This document shows positions 13,528 to 14,232 of a stretch of DNA of 14,232 nt, one piece after another (the first letter of the stretch is position 1; every line of letters begins with the position of its first letter). The notes beneath the pieces are model-generated. The model was given only the letters and a program-made list of their open reading frames with translations. It ran no database searches and had not been told where the DNA came from. The stretch is from Oscillospiraceae bacterium. Its GTDB lineage: Bacteria > Bacillota > Clostridia > Oscillospirales > Acutalibacteraceae. The stretch covers positions 1 to 14,232 of the forward strand of contig JAQXLO010000104.1 of NCBI GenBank assembly GCA_029012165.1, in the 5' to 3' direction. The translations under genes and the position numbers were made by a program.

Positions 13528-14232
13528 TTATTCCGTGACCAGTCCTGCCGTTTCCGCAAGCCCCAGCGCCAAATTCATGCACTGCATCGCCGCACCGGAG
13601 GCACCCTTGCCCAGATTGTCAAAGCGGGAAACAAGCAGAAGCCGCTCCTCATTGCCGTAGACGCCCACTTCCATGGTGTCCTTGCCGGACAGGCTGTCCG
13701 AGGCAAGGAATGTATTTTCCCCGCTGTACGGCAGTGCCTTCACCAGCTTGGCATTTGCATACTGCGATGCATAAACCTCTGCGATCTGCTGCGGCGTAAC
13801 ACCGGGCAGCAAATGCATTTGCAGGGGTACCGTCACCTGCATACCACTGTAATACGGCGCAACAACGGGAGAAAATACGGGCGGTCTCACAAGACCGGGA
13901 ATCTTCTGCATTTCCGGCAGGTGCTTGTGCACCTGTCCCGTACCGTACTGCCGGGGACTTTTCAGCCCCTGCTCGGCGGGATCCTCGTACTGTGCGATCA
14001 TCTTTTTGCCGCCGCCGCTGTACCCTGTGAGGGAAAAACAGGTAAACGGGAAATCCGCCGGCACAAGTCCGCTCTTGACCAGCGGGTAAACCAGCGCAAT
14101 AAATCCGCTGGCATGGCATCCGGGCACTGCAAGGCGCTTGCCGGAACAAATACGGCTTCGGTGTACGTCAGACAGTTCGGCGAATCCATATGCCCAGTCA
14201 GGCATGGTTCGGTGCGCAGTAGAAGTGTCGAT
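13528..14232 (-). CDS. argC: N-acetyl-gamma-glutamyl-phosphate reductase, type 2, 5' end missing
   Basis: 235 codons are visible; the frame stays open to the window edge, encoding IDTSTAHRT before the first internal Met at 14205, so that Met is not the start. Full-length type 2 ArgC is about 310 residues, so roughly 75 N-terminal residues, including the NADP-binding Rossmann motif, lie outside. The catalytic cysteine is in VPGCHASGF (codon 14116-14118). GYSGGGKKMI, YGTGQVHKHLPEM and the final part FDNLGKGASGAAMQCMN are characteristic of the family. It reduces N-acetylglutamyl phosphate to the semialdehyde that ArgD transaminates. It is the most upstream arg gene in view; the operon promoter and any ArgR box would be beyond 14232. 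Confidence 0.95.
   Translation of the reverse strand: MDTSTAHRTMPDWAYGFAELSDVHRSRICSGKRLAVPGCHASGFIALVYPLVKSGLVPADFPFTCFSLTGYSGGGKKMIAQYEDPAEQGLKSPRQYGTGQVHKHLPEMQKIPGLVRPPVFSPVVAPYYSGMQVTVPLQMHLLPGVTPQQIAEVYASQYANAKLVKALPYSGENTFLASDSLSGKDTMEVGVYGNEERLLLVSRFDNLGKGASGAAMQCMNLALGLAETAGLVTE

Overview
The window looks like chromosomal DNA of a Gram-positive anaerobe of the class Clostridia, most likely order Oscillospirales. This is an inference from strong AGGAGG-type ribosome binding sites, consensus sigma-A promoters, a Na+-translocating oxaloacetate decarboxylase operon, a DarA/PstA-like c-di-AMP receptor, and a palindromic GGCTCCCC...AGGGGAGC intergenic repeat of a type common in that group. 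Nothing indicates phage or plasmid DNA.

Left part, plus strand, 1-6073. The 3' end of larB overlaps larC by 4 bases (nickel-pincer cofactor synthesis). Next come a SanA/YdcF-like (DUF218) membrane-anchored protein and the biotin transporter subunit bioY. bioY has its own promoter, whose -10 element is the loop of a perfect inverted repeat. A second promoter, a perfect TTGACA-17-TATAAT, then drives a compact three-gene operon: an ABC exporter half-transporter with an unusual N-terminal extension (candidate PH-like fold plus four-cysteine zinc ribbon), a DUF1854 protein, and a DarA-like c-di-AMP receptor protein. This operon is the best candidate for an undescribed system.

Middle, 6074-6830. 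No credible gene is present. The stretch holds two directly repeated copies of a 176-bp palindromic element (2 differences, constant offset 303 bp), a more diverged homologous flank after each copy, and a cluster of strong stem-loops between the two convergent operons.

Right part, minus strand. In transcription order the strand reads argC (5' end outside the window), argJ, argB and argD with a terminator, then a promoter and the oadA-oadG-biotin carrier-oadB operon. The arg genes are tightly coupled, each ribosome binding site overlapping the previous stop codon, and encode the cyclic (acetyl-recycling) route to ornithine apart from its last steps. The oad genes encode a four-part, biotin-dependent Na+ pump that decarboxylates oxaloacetate. 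BioY, although in a separate plus-strand unit, could supply the biotin for that pump.

Several obvious longest-ORF starts were corrected from ribosome binding sites: larC 263, the SanA-like gene 1567, bioY 2246, the ABC exporter 2958, oadA 10092, argD 11426 and argJ 13513 (GTG).
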